Of a stretch of DNA of 64,000 nt, positions 40,982 through 49,569 are shown piece after piece. The number at the start of each line of letters is the position of its first letter. Position 1 is the stretch's first letter. Below the pieces are notes generated by a model, which saw only the letters and a program-made list of their open reading frames with translations, was not told the DNA's origin and ran no database searches. Origin of the DNA: Symbiodinium natans (taxonomy: Eukaryota; Sar; Dinophyceae; Suessiales; Symbiodiniaceae); contig CAJNDS010002598.1 in NCBI GenBank assembly GCA_905221605.1, positions 43,501 through 107,500 on the forward strand, written 5' to 3'. A program made the position numbers and the translations under genes.

Positions 40982-41469
40982 TTGGGATGTTCCCGCTTAT
41001 ACTAACAGCTTTAGGGTTTAGGGTTTAGGGTTTTAGGGTTTAGGGTTTAGGGTTTAGGGTTTCGGGTTTAGGACTCGAATACATAGGCTCCAGGCCACCG
41101 AAGAAGACCAAAGCTTGATTGTGCCATGGAGACTTGAGCTAAGCCTGAGGAATCCTCGGGCTAGCACTTTGCATCGTCACCTCGCCTCGTTGAGCCGGAA
41201 CTCGGTCACTCAGTTGATTCTCATGAGGATGGGGCCAGGAAATCAAGCGAGGTCAAAATTGATGAAAGTACAGCAAGCCCTGGAGCTCGAAGAGCACTAC
41301 TGCGCCTGCAGCTGGAGAACTCCTGGCAGGCATGCCACATGCACGCCACAATTTCGGGGCACTCGTGGACGCCGCCTTGAGGAATCCTCGGAGGATCCTT
41401 CGGTTCACTTCGGGGTTTTAGGGGGGTACTGTGAATCCAGGACTGTTAGTCTAAGGGGGAACGCCCTAA
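40982..41469. mobile_element. Family A MITE split by telomeric insert
   Basis: Left part 40982-41008 (TTGGGATGTTCCCGC...ACTAACAG). TTTAGGG units 41009-41075 and unique DNA come next, then the right part from about 41422 (GGACTGTTAGTCTAAGGGGG). Flanks CTCGTACC and TTCGTACC match at 7 of 8 bases. It sits inside a family H element. Confidence 0.75.
41115..41420 (+). CDS. ORF inside the split MITE, doubtful
   Basis: Open frame with SRNSVTQLILMRMGPGNQAR and VQQALELEEHYCACSWRTPG. GAGGAATCCTCGG appears at both 41147 and 41379. It could be captured exon sequence. Confidence 0.3.
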
Positions 41470-41615
41470 TTCGTACCCCTAAGGTTGTACCCCGAAAGGT
41501 TTCCCCTGCATGTACTTGTAAGATGGCCCTTAGACTACCCTAAGGATCTTTAAGAAAGGGAGTACCCAAAACTGAAGGGTACAACCTTAAGGGTCCAAGG
41601 TACAACCCCGAGATT
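41470..41615. mobile_element. Family H inverted-repeat element
   Basis: CGTACCCCTAAGGTTGTACCCC mirrors GGTACAACC...AAGGTACAACCCC at the right. Its first bases (AAGACTCGTACC) lie at 40970-40981, on the other side of the family A insertion. Confidence 0.7.
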
Positions 41616-41719
41616 AGAGAGGTAGAGCTGCGAGGGGTCTGACAACTCCGCCCGCAAGCCCTGAATAGATCAAACTTTGAACCTTCGAACCCTATAGCCC
41701 TGGAACCCCAGAGCCCTAG

Positions 41720-41858
41720 ACTCTTAGGTTCCAGAACCCTAGAACCCTCGAACCCTAGAACCCTAGAACCCTGGAACCCTGGAACCCTAGAACCCTGGAA
41801 CCCTAGAACCCTGGAACCCTAGAACCCTGGAACCCTAGAACCCTAGAACCCTAGAACC
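41720..41858. repeat. CCCTAGAA/CCCTGGAA variant array
   Basis: About seventeen 8-base units that look like an expanded, diverged telomeric repeat. Confidence 0.9.
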
Positions 41859-41968
41859 CGCAACCAGATCTCTGCTCTGGGAAGGGGGGGGAGTGGGGGG
41901 GGTTCAGGGTTTAGGGTTTAGGGTTTAGGGTTTAGGGTTTAGGGTTTAGGGTTTAGGGTTTAGGGTAT

Positions 41969-42022
41969 CCACCCAACACGCCCTGGACCATCCTGGGGCT
42001 CCCTGTACCTTACAGCTTGGTA
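41969..42022 (+). CDS. Exon-like island
   Basis: After a TTTAGGGTTTAG acceptor, the frame VSTQHALDHPGAPCTLQL runs to a G/GTAGTAGC donor. Weakly supported. Confidence 0.35.
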
Positions 42023-42059
42023 GTAGCTACCCAGCAAAAAGTAGGTGCAACCAAACACC

Positions 42060-42195
42060 CCTAAACCCTAAACCTTGCGCCTGTTGCAGCAGTCGAAACC
42101 CTAAACTCTAAGACCTAGACCCCTAAACCCTAAACCCTAAACCCTGAACCCTGAACCCTGAACCCTAAACCCTAAACCCAAAACCCTAAACCCAC
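42060..42195. repeat. Telomeric tract, CCCTAAA/CCCTGAA
   Basis: Mixed units with short unique interruptions. Confidence 0.85.
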
Positions 42196-42418
42196 AACAC
42201 CGTGGGTAAAGGGAGTCCCGGGATGGTGTGAGATATGATCTTTGCTGCATGGATCCTGTGGCCCGATGACTCTGAACCCAGGTCGAGCTTCCAGCATGTG
42301 GGGCTTTTGGGGTTTGGGGTTTAGGGTTTGGGGTTTAGGGTTTAGGGTTTAGGGTTTAGGGTTTAGGGTTAGAATTTAGGGTTTAGGGTCTTTACTTGGG
42401 CTCTCTTACTTTGGGGAG

Positions 42419-42500
42419 GTGGTCAAGACCAGCAACCTGGACCACGTGGACGTGGCGAACCGGCCCTCGGACGTCCGACTCAGCCCGGACTCTTGGTCCA
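42419..42500 (+). CDS. Exon, unidentified gene
   Basis: Frame VVKTSNLDHVDVANRPSDVR then LSPDSWS. Third positions almost all G/C. Boundary TTTGGGGAG before, TCCA/GCTCTTC after. Open upstream too (GLSYFGE). Confidence 0.6.
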
Positions 42501-42596
42501 GCTCTTCACCCTAAACCCTAAACCCTAAACCCTAAACCCCAAACCCTAAACCCTAAACCCTAAAAATGGGCTCTGGAAGAAATCCCCCCAGTGAAG

Positions 42597-42704
42597 TTCT
42601 GAACTCGGGAGGGTAGAAGGTCTGTTAACTGGCAGGGGCGGCGGTTGCACCTCCTCAGAATGCCCCAAACTTGTCGAACCTGTAGCTGCTGAGTATGCCT
42701 TGGA
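42597..42704 (+). CDS. Exon, unidentified gene
   Basis: Frame SELGRVEGLLTGRGGGCTSS then ECPKLVEPVAAEYALE, ending GA/GCCC at the left edge of a family F element. An alternative uses a 23-base GT-AG intron (42613-42635) joining MGSGRNPPSEVLNSG to GGGCTSSECPK. Confidence 0.5.
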
Positions 42705-42791
42705 GCCCTCTTTACCTACAGTTTTTGTGGGTTATACCTGCCAATTAAGGGTAATTACTTCTGAGCTGGAGGCAAATAGAGTCCCAGGTAG
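42699..42791. mobile_element. Family F element
   Basis: Left TTGGAGCCCTCTTTACC, right AGAGTCCCAGG, internal TACCTGCCAATTAAGGG. A short exon-like piece after TGTTTCTTAG (42822-42837) follows. Confidence 0.75.
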
Positions 42792-42839
42792 TGTCTGTGT
42801 CGTTTGTGGGTGTTTCTTAGGCGGCGGTGAATGGCAGGA

Positions 42840-42990
42840 CCCTAAACCCTAAGCCCCAAACCCCAAACCCCAAACCCCAAACCCCAAACCCCACACCCCA
42901 AACCCCAAACCCCAAACCCTAAACCCTAAACCCCAAACCCCTAACCCCTAAACCCTAAACCCCAAACCCTAAACCCTAAACCCTAAACTC
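42840..42990. repeat. Telomeric tract, CCCCAAA/CCCTAAA
   Basis: Mostly CCCCAAA variant units. Confidence 0.9.
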
Positions 42991-43006
42991 TCAGTCTTTG
43001 AAACAG

Positions 43007-43075
43007 GGAGATGATGCTCTTCGACTCGTCCTGCGGGGTGGGTGCCTTTGGGTATGTGCAGTGCGGGTGGGAAAG
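43007..43075 (+). CDS. Exon, Cys-containing
   Basis: Acceptor TTTGAAACAG, frame EMMLFDSSCGVGAFGYVQCG then WER. The right boundary is unclear, and an overlapping frame is open too. Confidence 0.4.
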
Positions 43076-43079
43076 ACTA

Positions 43080-43552
43080 AACCCAAAAGGCCCTAAAACC
43101 CTTAAGACCCGAAAAAAAAAGCACCCTAACAGCCTAAAACCCTAAAGACCCTAAAACATCCTAAAAGCCTGAAGAACCAAAAGAAAGTCCTAAACAAAAT
43201 CCAAACAAAAACCCAGTTGGAGCCTTGGGGCTTCACAGGTCTCCGGGCGGAAATCATTTTTTGTTAGCTTCACAAGCGCATTCCGCGTAAGGGGGGTAGT
43301 AGGGTGGGTAGTAGGAGGGGGTTGGAGGGAGTAGGAGGGGGTAGGGCTGTCTTTCAGGATATGGGGCTGAAGCCCCCAAGTCCTGAAGCCCTCCTCCACT
43401 AACTGAGCAGGCAAGTGATTTGAAGCCTAGAACGGCCTGCTTTGGGTTTGGTTTAGGCCTAAGCCCTAATCACTGCATCCTCGACCCTTCTAAGCCCCCG
43501 CAAAAGCCCTAAGCCCGGCCTAAGCCCGGCCTAAACCCTGATTCCCAATCCC
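43080..43552. other. Degenerate telomeric and unique DNA
   Basis: AAAGCCCTAAAACC-type decay at 43080-43190, then GGGGGTAGTAGG tandem motifs (43290-43350). No firm exon. Confidence 0.4.
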
Positions 43553-43690
43553 TAAACCCTAAACCCTAAACCCTAAACCCTAAACCCTAAACCCTAAACC
43601 CTAAACCCCAAACCCCAAACCCTAAACCCTAAACCCTAAACCCTAAACCCTAAACCCTAAGCCCTAAGCCCTAAGCCCTAAGCCCTAAGC
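43553..43690. repeat. Telomeric array CCCTAAA then CCCTAAG
   Basis: About nineteen units, the last six or so being CCCTAAG. Confidence 0.95.
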
Positions 43691-43703
43691 CCCGAACCCG
43701 GGG

Positions 43704-43775
43704 AGTGCCAAGGACAAGCTCTCCTGCCTGCGGAGGGATAGCCAGCTTGCGGACGCTGGGACTTCTTTGATTTGA
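43704..43775 (+). CDS. Exon ending in stop
   Basis: Frame SAKDKLSCLRRDSQLADAGT then SLI and TGA. Good codon bias. Acceptor probably GGGGAG or CCAAG. Confidence 0.45.
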   Translation, partial: SAKDKLSCLRRDSQLADAGTSLI

Positions 43776-43792
43776 GGCTTGGAGGCTTGGAG

Positions 43793-43857
43793 GGTTTAGG
43801 GTTTAGGGTTTAGGGTTTAGGGTTTAGGGTTTAGGGTTTAGGGTTTAGGGTTTAGGG
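43793..43857. repeat. Telomeric array, TTTAGGG
   Basis: About nine units. A family C left-end fragment (ACTAGGATGCCCAGCA) follows at 43870. Confidence 0.95.
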
Positions 43858-43968
43858 GCCAACCCGAACTAGGATGCCCAGCAAGGCTTGCAGCGTTCCG
43901 TGTCACGAACAAATTGCAAATTCTAGGGGGGATTGTGCTTTCGTGGTCGTCGCGTCTGGGCCCGGCAG

Positions 43969-43992
43969 AGGGCAGGCGCTCGATCGTTTCAG
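43969..43992 (+). CDS. 24-bp microexon
   Basis: GGGCCCGGCAG / eight codons RAGARSFQ / GTGTTCCC, phase 0 at both ends with canonical AG and GT. Small, so support is limited. Confidence 0.4.
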
Positions 43993-44065
43993 GTGTTCCC
44001 TAAACCCTAAACCCTAAACCCTAAACTCTAAACCCTAAACCCTAAACCGCACTCACTGTTTGCAG

Positions 44066-44090
44066 GATCGGCCTAGGGTCCCAGCTGACG
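44066..44090 (+). CDS. 25-bp microexon
   Basis: Acceptor CACTGTTTGCAG, frame IGLGSQLT, donor ACG/GTACTCG. Confidence 0.4.
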
Positions 44091-44143
44091 GTACTCGTTT
44101 AAGCAGTGCTGCACTCTCTGATGTGCACACACCCTGGTATATC

Positions 44144-44198
44144 TAGATATGTACAAGGTTGCAATTATGTCATATAAATACAGATACTACATGCAATT

Positions 44199-44235
<37 letters not shown>

Positions 44236-44330
44236 TATATTATATTATATGTGTATATATATATAGAGACCTATACGTATGTATGCATGAATGTATGCAT
44301 GCATTTACACCTTAAGGCTCCACCTCTCCA
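44144..44330. repeat. AT-rich microsatellite region
   Basis: TATATATA, ATTAT and ATGCATGA repeats. Confidence 0.9.
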
Positions 44331-44355
44331 AGCCCTCTGGCCCAAAGCCCCACAG

Positions 44356-44750
44356 ACCCTGGAGCCAAGGCCGCCTGCATGTCCCCAAAAGCCGTCGTCG
44401 CCACTCTATCCCCCTTGGAAATTATTTTTTTACTTTTTTTGTATAAAACCCAAGAGGACATTAAGAATAGCATTTTTAATGAGGTTCTAAGGGGAGTATA
44501 GGCCATGGACCACTTGGAGAAGCTGCGCAACTCGGGCGACGCGGCCGCCAAGCAGGCGGCCAACTACCACCTCGACTCGCTGCACATCGCCCGAACCCCG
44601 CTGCCCGGCCTGGATCAGAGTGACGTATGGTCATTAGAGTCTCCTTCGGAATGACTTTTTTTGGTTGCTAGAACACCCAAGGGGATATTGACGATCTCGT
44701 TCTTATTGGTTCTGCAGCCGGGCGTTCCTGCAAACATGTTGCGATTTTGA
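44356..44750 (+). CDS. 3' part of a gene, three exons to stop
   Basis: Exons 44356-44417 (PGAKAACMSPKAVVATLSPL), 44502-44624 (AMDHLEKLRNSGDAAAKQAA then NYHLDSLHIARTPLPGLDQS) and 44718-44750 (PGVPANMLRF, TGA 44748). All joins are phase 0. Intron 1 (44418-44501) is TTG/GAAATT...GTATAG (GA-AG), intron 2 (44625-44717) is GAC/GTATGG...CTGCAG (GT-AG). The two introns are related in sequence. The middle exon is a strong coding signal. Product not recognised; probably a soluble helical protein. Confidence 0.7.
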
Positions 44751-44800
44751 GGACAATATCAGAAGTATGATCGAAGTAAGAAACATCCTGTAGACCGACT

Positions 44801-45300
44801 ATGTATAGGCACTTGATAGTTTATTCCAAGTTACGTTTATTATATGCAGGGGCTTGCGTTCAAGGCAAAGGGCTCTGGTTGGTGCGATACACTGGCATCA
44901 AGCTTGTGCTTCTCTTATTCTGCACGCATGCACGCCAATTGCGCCCTTTGAAGTGCGGTCTTTTTTCTCGGCTTCGCTGCTTGACTGTAGCCATGTGAGT
45001 TGCTCGGGTCTTCGGGTCAGAGCTTCATCCAGGCCAGAACCCGACAAGCCGGTCGCACAAAAGGGTTTCCAAAAATGCCGGCTCTGCACCCCCCCCCCGC
45101 CCTCCCCCTCGAGCCCGCGAGACCTCCGGTCCCCAGTTTTGAGACTCTGGTTTGAATCCGGATGGTTGTCTTTCCCCTGTGGTGTGGCCAGGGTTGTGGT
45201 TAGGTCCATGCATCCGTCGATGCTTTGAGTTCCGTGCAGGCCCGACAGATCCCTAAGCCCCGAGCCCTAAATGTGCCCTGCAATGCCGGCTCAGTGTCAG
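44801..45300. other. Unique block, coding unclear
   Basis: Overlapping frames on both strands (44854-45228 +, 44898-45209 -) around a poly-C run. None has convincing bias. Confidence 0.3.
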
Positions 45301-45449
45301 CTAGCCAACCCTAAACCCTAAACCCTAAACCCAAAAACCGAGGCACACTTCTCCACAACCACAACTATCGAAGCAACCTGACCCCCTGGCCTTTCACCCC
45401 TTTCGCCCTGAACTTCAAGCCGAAAAACCCTAAACCGTAAACCCCTAAA

Positions 45450-45539
45450 CCTGGTATCCTCTTTACCTACAGTTTTATGGGTTGTACCTACTAATTAAGG
45501 GCTTACTACCAAACTGTCGGTAAACAGAGTCCCAGGTAA
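45450..45539. mobile_element. Family F element
   Basis: Left CCTGGTATCCTCTTTACC, right AGAGTCCCAGG, flanked by TAAA on both sides (45446-45449 and 45540-45543). Confidence 0.8.
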
Positions 45540-45663
45540 ACTTTGAGAACCCTAAGCCCCTAAACCCTAAACCCTAAACCCTAAACCCTAAACCCTAAAC
45601 CCTAACTTCAAGCCCTAAACCCCAAGCCTTACCACCCAGGAGCTGTGCCTCTGATGCCAGCAG

Positions 45664-45707
45664 AGGGACCGGGAAGTCCGAGGAGCCGAGAGCACCCCCG
45701 GCGGCTT
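45664..45707 (+). CDS. Exon, charged
   Basis: Acceptor GATGCCAGCAG, frame RDREVRGAESTPGGLA, donor CTG/GTTTTGG. A one-codon-shifted acceptor gives another open frame (RGTGKSEEPRAPPAAW). Confidence 0.45.
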
Positions 45708-45826
45708 GGCTGGTTTTGGGGGTTTAGGGTTTAGGGTTTAGGGTTTAGGGTTTAGGGTTTGAGTTTAGGGTTTAGGGGTTAGGGTTCAGGGTTCAGGGTT
45801 TAGGGCTTCGAGATGCCCGAGACGCA

Positions 45827-45868
45827 ATGAAGAAGACCTTCTTGATAAGAGCTGCTTCTCTCGTTGCT
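45827..45868 (+). CDS. Candidate first exon with signal-like start
   Basis: ATG opens MKKTFLIRAASLVA, then a GCT/GTAGTTT donor. Basic start plus hydrophobic core resembles a short signal. It could start the repeat-module gene at 46-48 kb. Confidence 0.35.
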
Positions 45869-45899
45869 GTAGTTTAAGGTGTATTCCTTAGCTCAGGAA

Positions 45900-46015
45900 A
45901 ACCCTAAAACCCTAAAACCCTAAAACCCTAAAACCCTAAAACCCTTAAACCCTTAAACCCTTAAACCCTTAAACCCTTAAACCCTTAAACCCTAAACCCT
46001 AAACCCTATACCCTA
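45900..46015. repeat. Telomeric variants CCCTAAAA and CCCTTAAA
   Basis: Five CCCTAAAA units then six CCCTTAAA units, so two separate variant expansions side by side. Confidence 0.95.
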
Positions 46016-46038
46016 CCCAACGGAGGGATGGCGCGAAG

Positions 46039-46099
46039 TCTGCCTGAGGAGTTGGCAGTTCAGAGGCGGAGGTCAGCTCCAGAGCAACTTCTGCAAGAG
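46039..46099 (+). CDS. Repeat-module exon 1
   Basis: Acceptor GGCGCGAAG, frame LPEELAVQRRRSAPEQLLQE, donor GAG/GTTTAGG. The first of three exons with the pattern ELPxQRRxSAPxxLQ. Confidence 0.7.
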
Positions 46100-46155
46100 G
46101 TTTAGGGTTTAGGGTTTAGGGTTTAGGGTTTAGGGTTTAGGGTTTAGGGTTTGGG
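46100..46155. repeat. Telomeric array starting the intron
   Basis: TTTAGGG units whose first GTTTAG is the donor of the preceding exon. Confidence 0.95.
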
Positions 46156-46162
46156 TTCACGG

Positions 46163-46225
46163 CCCTTGGGTTTTCTACAGGGCGTGTAAGGGGTGTAAAG
46201 GGGGTCCCCTTTTAAGGGCCCATAC

Positions 46226-46226
<1 letters not shown>
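46163..46226. mobile_element. Family P inverted repeat
   Basis: GGCCCTTGGGTTTTCTACAG... to CCCCTTTTAAGGGCCCATAC. A better copy lies at 48922-48991. Confidence 0.6.
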
Positions 46227-46228
<2 letters not shown>

Positions 46229-46299
<71 letters not shown>

Positions 46300-46312
46300 A
46301 TACTACTACTTT
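46229..46312. repeat. (CTG)n then (CTA)n microsatellite
   Basis: About twelve CTG units followed by about eighteen CTA units. Confidence 0.95.
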
Positions 46313-46842
46313 TGGGTATTCCCTATATTACCCTTACCAGGTAGAATATTTTATTTTTTTGGGGGGTTATTAAGCAATTAGTTTATTCAGGACGCCCAAA
46401 TCAATGCAATTATGAGCAGGGTTTAGGGTGTAGGGTTTAGGGTTTAGGGTTTAGAGGCCCAAATTTAATGACCAAAAGGATTTCTGTCACGAAATTCAGG
46501 ATCAGGGTTCAGGAGGGTTTTACAACGGTTGTCAGGGCGTTTGGGCATTCTAAGGGGTTAAAAGGGCAATAAACCCTAAACCCTAAACGTGTTTGGGCAA
46601 TCTAAGGGGTGTGGCGCTTTAGGGTTTAGGGGGCTGTTGTGTGGGTCGGTGGACTCAGTGGTGCTTTACTGTAGCCTTAGATCCTTAGCCTTCTTGGGTT
46701 TATTGGACTTCTTAATAAGACGGCTAAGAATTTAATGTATAGCTACCTTACTAAGTGCAGCCAAGTAGAGGGGCCTTTGGTGTTGAGCCTTTGCTTCTTT
46801 TAGCAGAAACGAGCTCAGGCAACCCTCTGTCGCTTTAACCTG

Positions 46843-47041
46843 CTTGGAGGTTTATGGGTACTTATACACCCCAATTTTAAGTCTACTAAATAACTTGCTT
46901 GGAGTTCTCAGGGGCTTCTAGGACGATTCACAATTGGGGTTCTAAGTACCCTAAACCCAAACCCTAAACCCTAAACCCTAAACCCTAAACCCTAAACCCT
47001 AAACCGCGAGGTGCTTCCATAAGTGCCCGTGAACCTCCAAG
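46843..47041. mobile_element. Family E MITE with telomeric insert
   Basis: Left CTTGGAGGTTTATGGGTACT. A CCCTAAA array (46946-47006) sits near the right end, which finishes GTGAACCTCCAAG at 47041. That AAG is the acceptor of the next exon. Confidence 0.75.
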
Positions 47042-47101
47042 TACTCCGAGGAGACGGAGCTGCCCATGCAGCGGCGGAAGTCCGCCCCCGACCATCTCCA
47101 G
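47042..47101 (+). CDS. Repeat-module exon 2
   Basis: Exactly twenty codons, YSEETELPMQRRKSAPDHLQ, phase 0 both ends. The acceptor is the end of a family E element; the donor is CTCCAG/GTGGAAG. Confidence 0.75.
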
Positions 47102-47135
47102 GTGGAAGCCCTTTAGGGTTTAGGGTTTAGGGTTT

Positions 47136-47277
47136 ACTTGGAGGTTCATGGTACTTATTTACCAACTGTATCTGTACTTATGACCCACTTATAAGCCCCT
47201 AAAGTGCCCAAATATGGTTACAAGTACAGTTACATGTACAGTTAGAATTGGTTAGCACGTACCATGAACCTCCAAGT
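47136..47277. mobile_element. Family E MITE, near-complete
   Basis: ACTTGGAGGTTCATGGTACT mirrors GTACCATGAACCTCCAAGT. GGGTTT lies on both sides, but the telomeric context makes the duplication uncertain. Confidence 0.9.
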
Positions 47278-47340
47278 GGGTTTAGGGTCATGAAAGCTAT
47301 TCGCCAGAACCCGAACTAAGGCCCCGAGATTCTTTGTAAG

Positions 47341-47369
47341 TCATGGCGCAGGGTGCCTGGCTGAGTCCA
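47341..47369 (+). CDS. Short exon-like island
   Basis: Acceptor TTCTTTGTAAG, frame MAQGAWLSP, donor CCA/GTAGGGTTTAGG. Confidence 0.35.
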
Positions 47370-47372
47370 GTA

Positions 47373-47466
47373 GGGTTTAGGGTTTAGGGTTTAGGGTTTA
47401 GGGTTTAGGGTTTAGGGTTTAGGGTTTAGGGTTTAGGGTTTAGGGTTTAGGGTTTAGGGTTTAGGG
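47373..47466. repeat. Telomeric array, TTTAGGG
   Basis: About thirteen units. Confidence 0.95.
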
Positions 47467-47492
47467 CCTGACAGCTTAGAAGACTCCAATCA

Positions 47493-47590
47493 AGGGATGA
47501 GAGGAGGGACCCTTATAAGTGACCTTAGGGGTTATTTGGGGGTTGTCCAGGAGCTGCTTAGCTCTATACGGACTACATGAGGTATTTCTG
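47493..47590. mobile_element. Family G copy
   Basis: GGAGGGACCCTTATAAGTGACC then GGGGTTATTTGGGGG and GAGCTGCTTAG. Similar to the 12.0-kb copy. Confidence 0.6.
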
Positions 47591-47671
47591 AATAAGAATA
47601 AGGGTTAGGGCTTGTGGCGCTTTAGGCTGAGGGTTTCATTAGGGTTCAGGTGTGGCGTACTTGGTGTGTCA

Positions 47672-47822
47672 AGGGATGAAGACTCGTACCCCTAAGGTTG
47701 TACCCCTACAGGTTCCCCTTCATCTACTCCCAATATGGCCCCTATATTCCCCTTCGGGATCCTTAAAAAGTGACCCCCCAAACCCAAGGGTATAACCTTA
47801 AGGGTCCAAGGTAGAACCCCTA
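47672..47822. mobile_element. Family H element
   Basis: GAAGACTCGTACCCCTAAGG at the left, AACCTTAAGGGTCCAAGGTA at the right. Copies at 41.5 and 56.15 kb. Confidence 0.75.
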
Positions 47823-47879
47823 GAGTGCGAGATTGGGAAGGCCCCTTTGTCAAGAAGGTTGGCCAACCTCAAGCCCAGC

Positions 47880-47993
47880 GTGATTTTGGCACCGCGGCTT
47901 GGGTTACTTGCTCAGCCTGTACCGCTGGTCTCGGAATCACTTCTTACTTCTGTGACGCATTTCTAAACCTGAGCTTTCAAACCTGCACCTAAA
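47880..47993 (+). CDS. Exon ending in stop, Cys-rich
   Basis: Acceptor CTCAAGCCCAG. Frame RDFGTAAWVTCSACTAGLGI then TSYFCDAFLNLSFQTCT and TAA. Four Cys in a CxxC...C...C pattern suggest a secreted disulfide domain. Confidence 0.5.
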
Positions 47994-47995
47994 CT

Positions 47996-47997
<2 letters not shown>

Positions 47998-48041
<44 letters not shown>

Positions 48042-48042
48042 C
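47998..48042. repeat. Poly-C tract
   Basis: About 45 bases of C, a probable assembly weak point. Confidence 0.95.
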
Positions 48043-48074
48043 CCCACGCCCCAACCCTAAGTCGAAAAGCCTGA

Positions 48075-48210
48075 GTCCTAAAACCCCTAAACCCCTATAC
48101 CCCTAAACCCCTAAACCCCTAGACCGCTAGACCCCTACACCCTAAACTCAAAAAAACCCTAAACCCCTAACTCCCTAAACCCTAAACCCTAAACCCTAAA
48201 CCCCCTAACA
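48075..48210. repeat. Telomeric variants CCCCTAAA/CCCTAAA
   Basis: Decayed CCCCTAAA units passing into CCCTAAA. Confidence 0.85.
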
Positions 48211-48236
48211 ACCCTTGAAAAAAACCCAGCGCGCAG

Positions 48237-48287
48237 GAGCCCGAGCTGCCAGTGCAGCGACGGAATTCTGCTCCAGACCAGCTACAG
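48237..48287 (+). CDS. Repeat-module exon 3
   Basis: Acceptor GCGCGCAG, seventeen codons EPELPVQRRNSAPDQLQ, donor CTACAG/GCCCTAAACC (GC). Phase 0 both ends, in frame with exon 2. Confidence 0.75.
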
Positions 48288-48425
48288 GCCCTAAACCCTA
48301 AACCCTAAAAACCCTAAGCCCTAAACCCTGAACCCTAAACCCTAAACCCTAAACCTAAACCCTAAACCCTAAACCCTACACCCTAAACCCTAAACCCTAA
48401 ACCCTAACCCTAAACCCTAAACCCA
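48288..48425. repeat. Telomeric array forming the next intron
   Basis: CCCTAAA units with slippage. Its first bases supply the GC donor. Confidence 0.95.
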
Positions 48426-48506
48426 AGGAGAGTAACCGGGAACCCTAAACCCAAATTTCTACAGCCTCGGTTTTAGGGGCTCAGGGTTTACTACTATTTG
48501 CTTCAG

Positions 48507-48606
48507 AACCTCCATAGAAAGTTTAGGATGGAGCTGGTTCGAAAGGAGGATACTCTTGTTATTGTGGCCCGGGCGGTGGGATGGCAGAGAATTGAATTCT
48601 GGGGGG
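48507..48606 (+). CDS. Exon, unidentified gene
   Basis: Acceptor ACTATTTGCTTCAG. Frame NLHRKFRMELVRKEDTLVIV then ARAVGWQRIEFWG, donor near GG/GCGTCAACC. Reads as a folded soluble domain. Family unknown. Confidence 0.6.
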
Positions 48607-48921
48607 CGTCAACCCTAAACCTTAACCTTAAACCCCTAGGCAAGGCTTCGGGTTTCGGGTCTTTAGGGTCTTTAGGGTTTTGGGGGGTTTTGAGGGTCTT
48701 TAGTTTTTTTTGTTTTAGGGCTCTTAGGGTTTTGAGTTTTTTTTTTTTTTATATAAGGGTTGTCAGTTCTTTCAGGATTTTCAGGTTGTTAGCGTTTGGG
48801 GTACATGAATGGGTGTTGGGGTGATTTACCTGGGTAGGCCCAGGCCTAGCTTTTGGATGGCAGTCTTCTTCTGAGGGTCGTTTTTTGAGCCCTGAATATG
48901 GTCCCTTACCTCCTTTAAAGA

Positions 48922-48991
48922 AGTATGGGCCCTTGGGTTTTCCTACAGACGTGTAAGGGACAAAAAGGGTCCCCCTTTAAGGGGCCATACT
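48922..48991. mobile_element. Family P inverted repeat
   Basis: AGTATGGGCCCTTGGG mirrors CCCCTTTAAGGGGCCATACT. Confidence 0.75.
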
Positions 48992-49408
48992 AAGGGACCC
49001 TGTAACTACAAAGGGCGGAAGAAGAAGCGAGCTGCCAGCCGAGCCTCCAGGGTTAAAAGAAAAGGGGTGTGCATTCTTCAACTTGATTGGGTTTTAGGGT
49101 TTAGGGTTTCGGGCTGCTTCAAGAGCAGTTTGCCGATAGGAGTAAGAGCCAACTCCCTTGACCTTCAACACCCGAAGGCCTTGATTGACCCCCCCCCCAT
49201 GACAAGGAGATCCCCTCCTCCCCTTGAATTGTAGAGCACCACCCCTCAAAGTACCCAGCCTTAACCCGATCAGCTGTGCAGACCCTGAACCCTAAAACCT
49301 AAACCCTAAACCCTAAACCCTAGCCCTAAACCCTACAAAAGAAGGGATAAGAGCCCCCAAACCCGAAACTGCCTTGGGGCCCATGGATTTCAAGCTGCTG
49401 ACCTCCAG

Positions 49409-49453
49409 GCGCCCAGAATCGTGAGGGTGCCGCAGCTTGGCCGCCAGAGAAGG
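49409..49453 (+). CDS. Exon, basic
   Basis: Acceptor GCTGACCTCCAG, fifteen codons APRIVRVPQLGRQRR, donor AGG/GTTGAGG, phase 0. The frame is open upstream too. Confidence 0.55.
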
Positions 49454-49569
49454 GTTGAGGGTTTAGGGTTTAGGTTTAAGGGTTAAGGGTTTAGGGTTTA
49501 GGGTTTAGGGTTTCGGGTTAGGGTAGGCCGAACCCCTACACCTTAAGCCCTTCAAAAAGGGGTGGTTTG

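Noticed and set aside
45140-45165. GGTTTGAATCCGG as a tRNA T-arm
   Set aside because: Upstream bases do not form the other tRNA arms.
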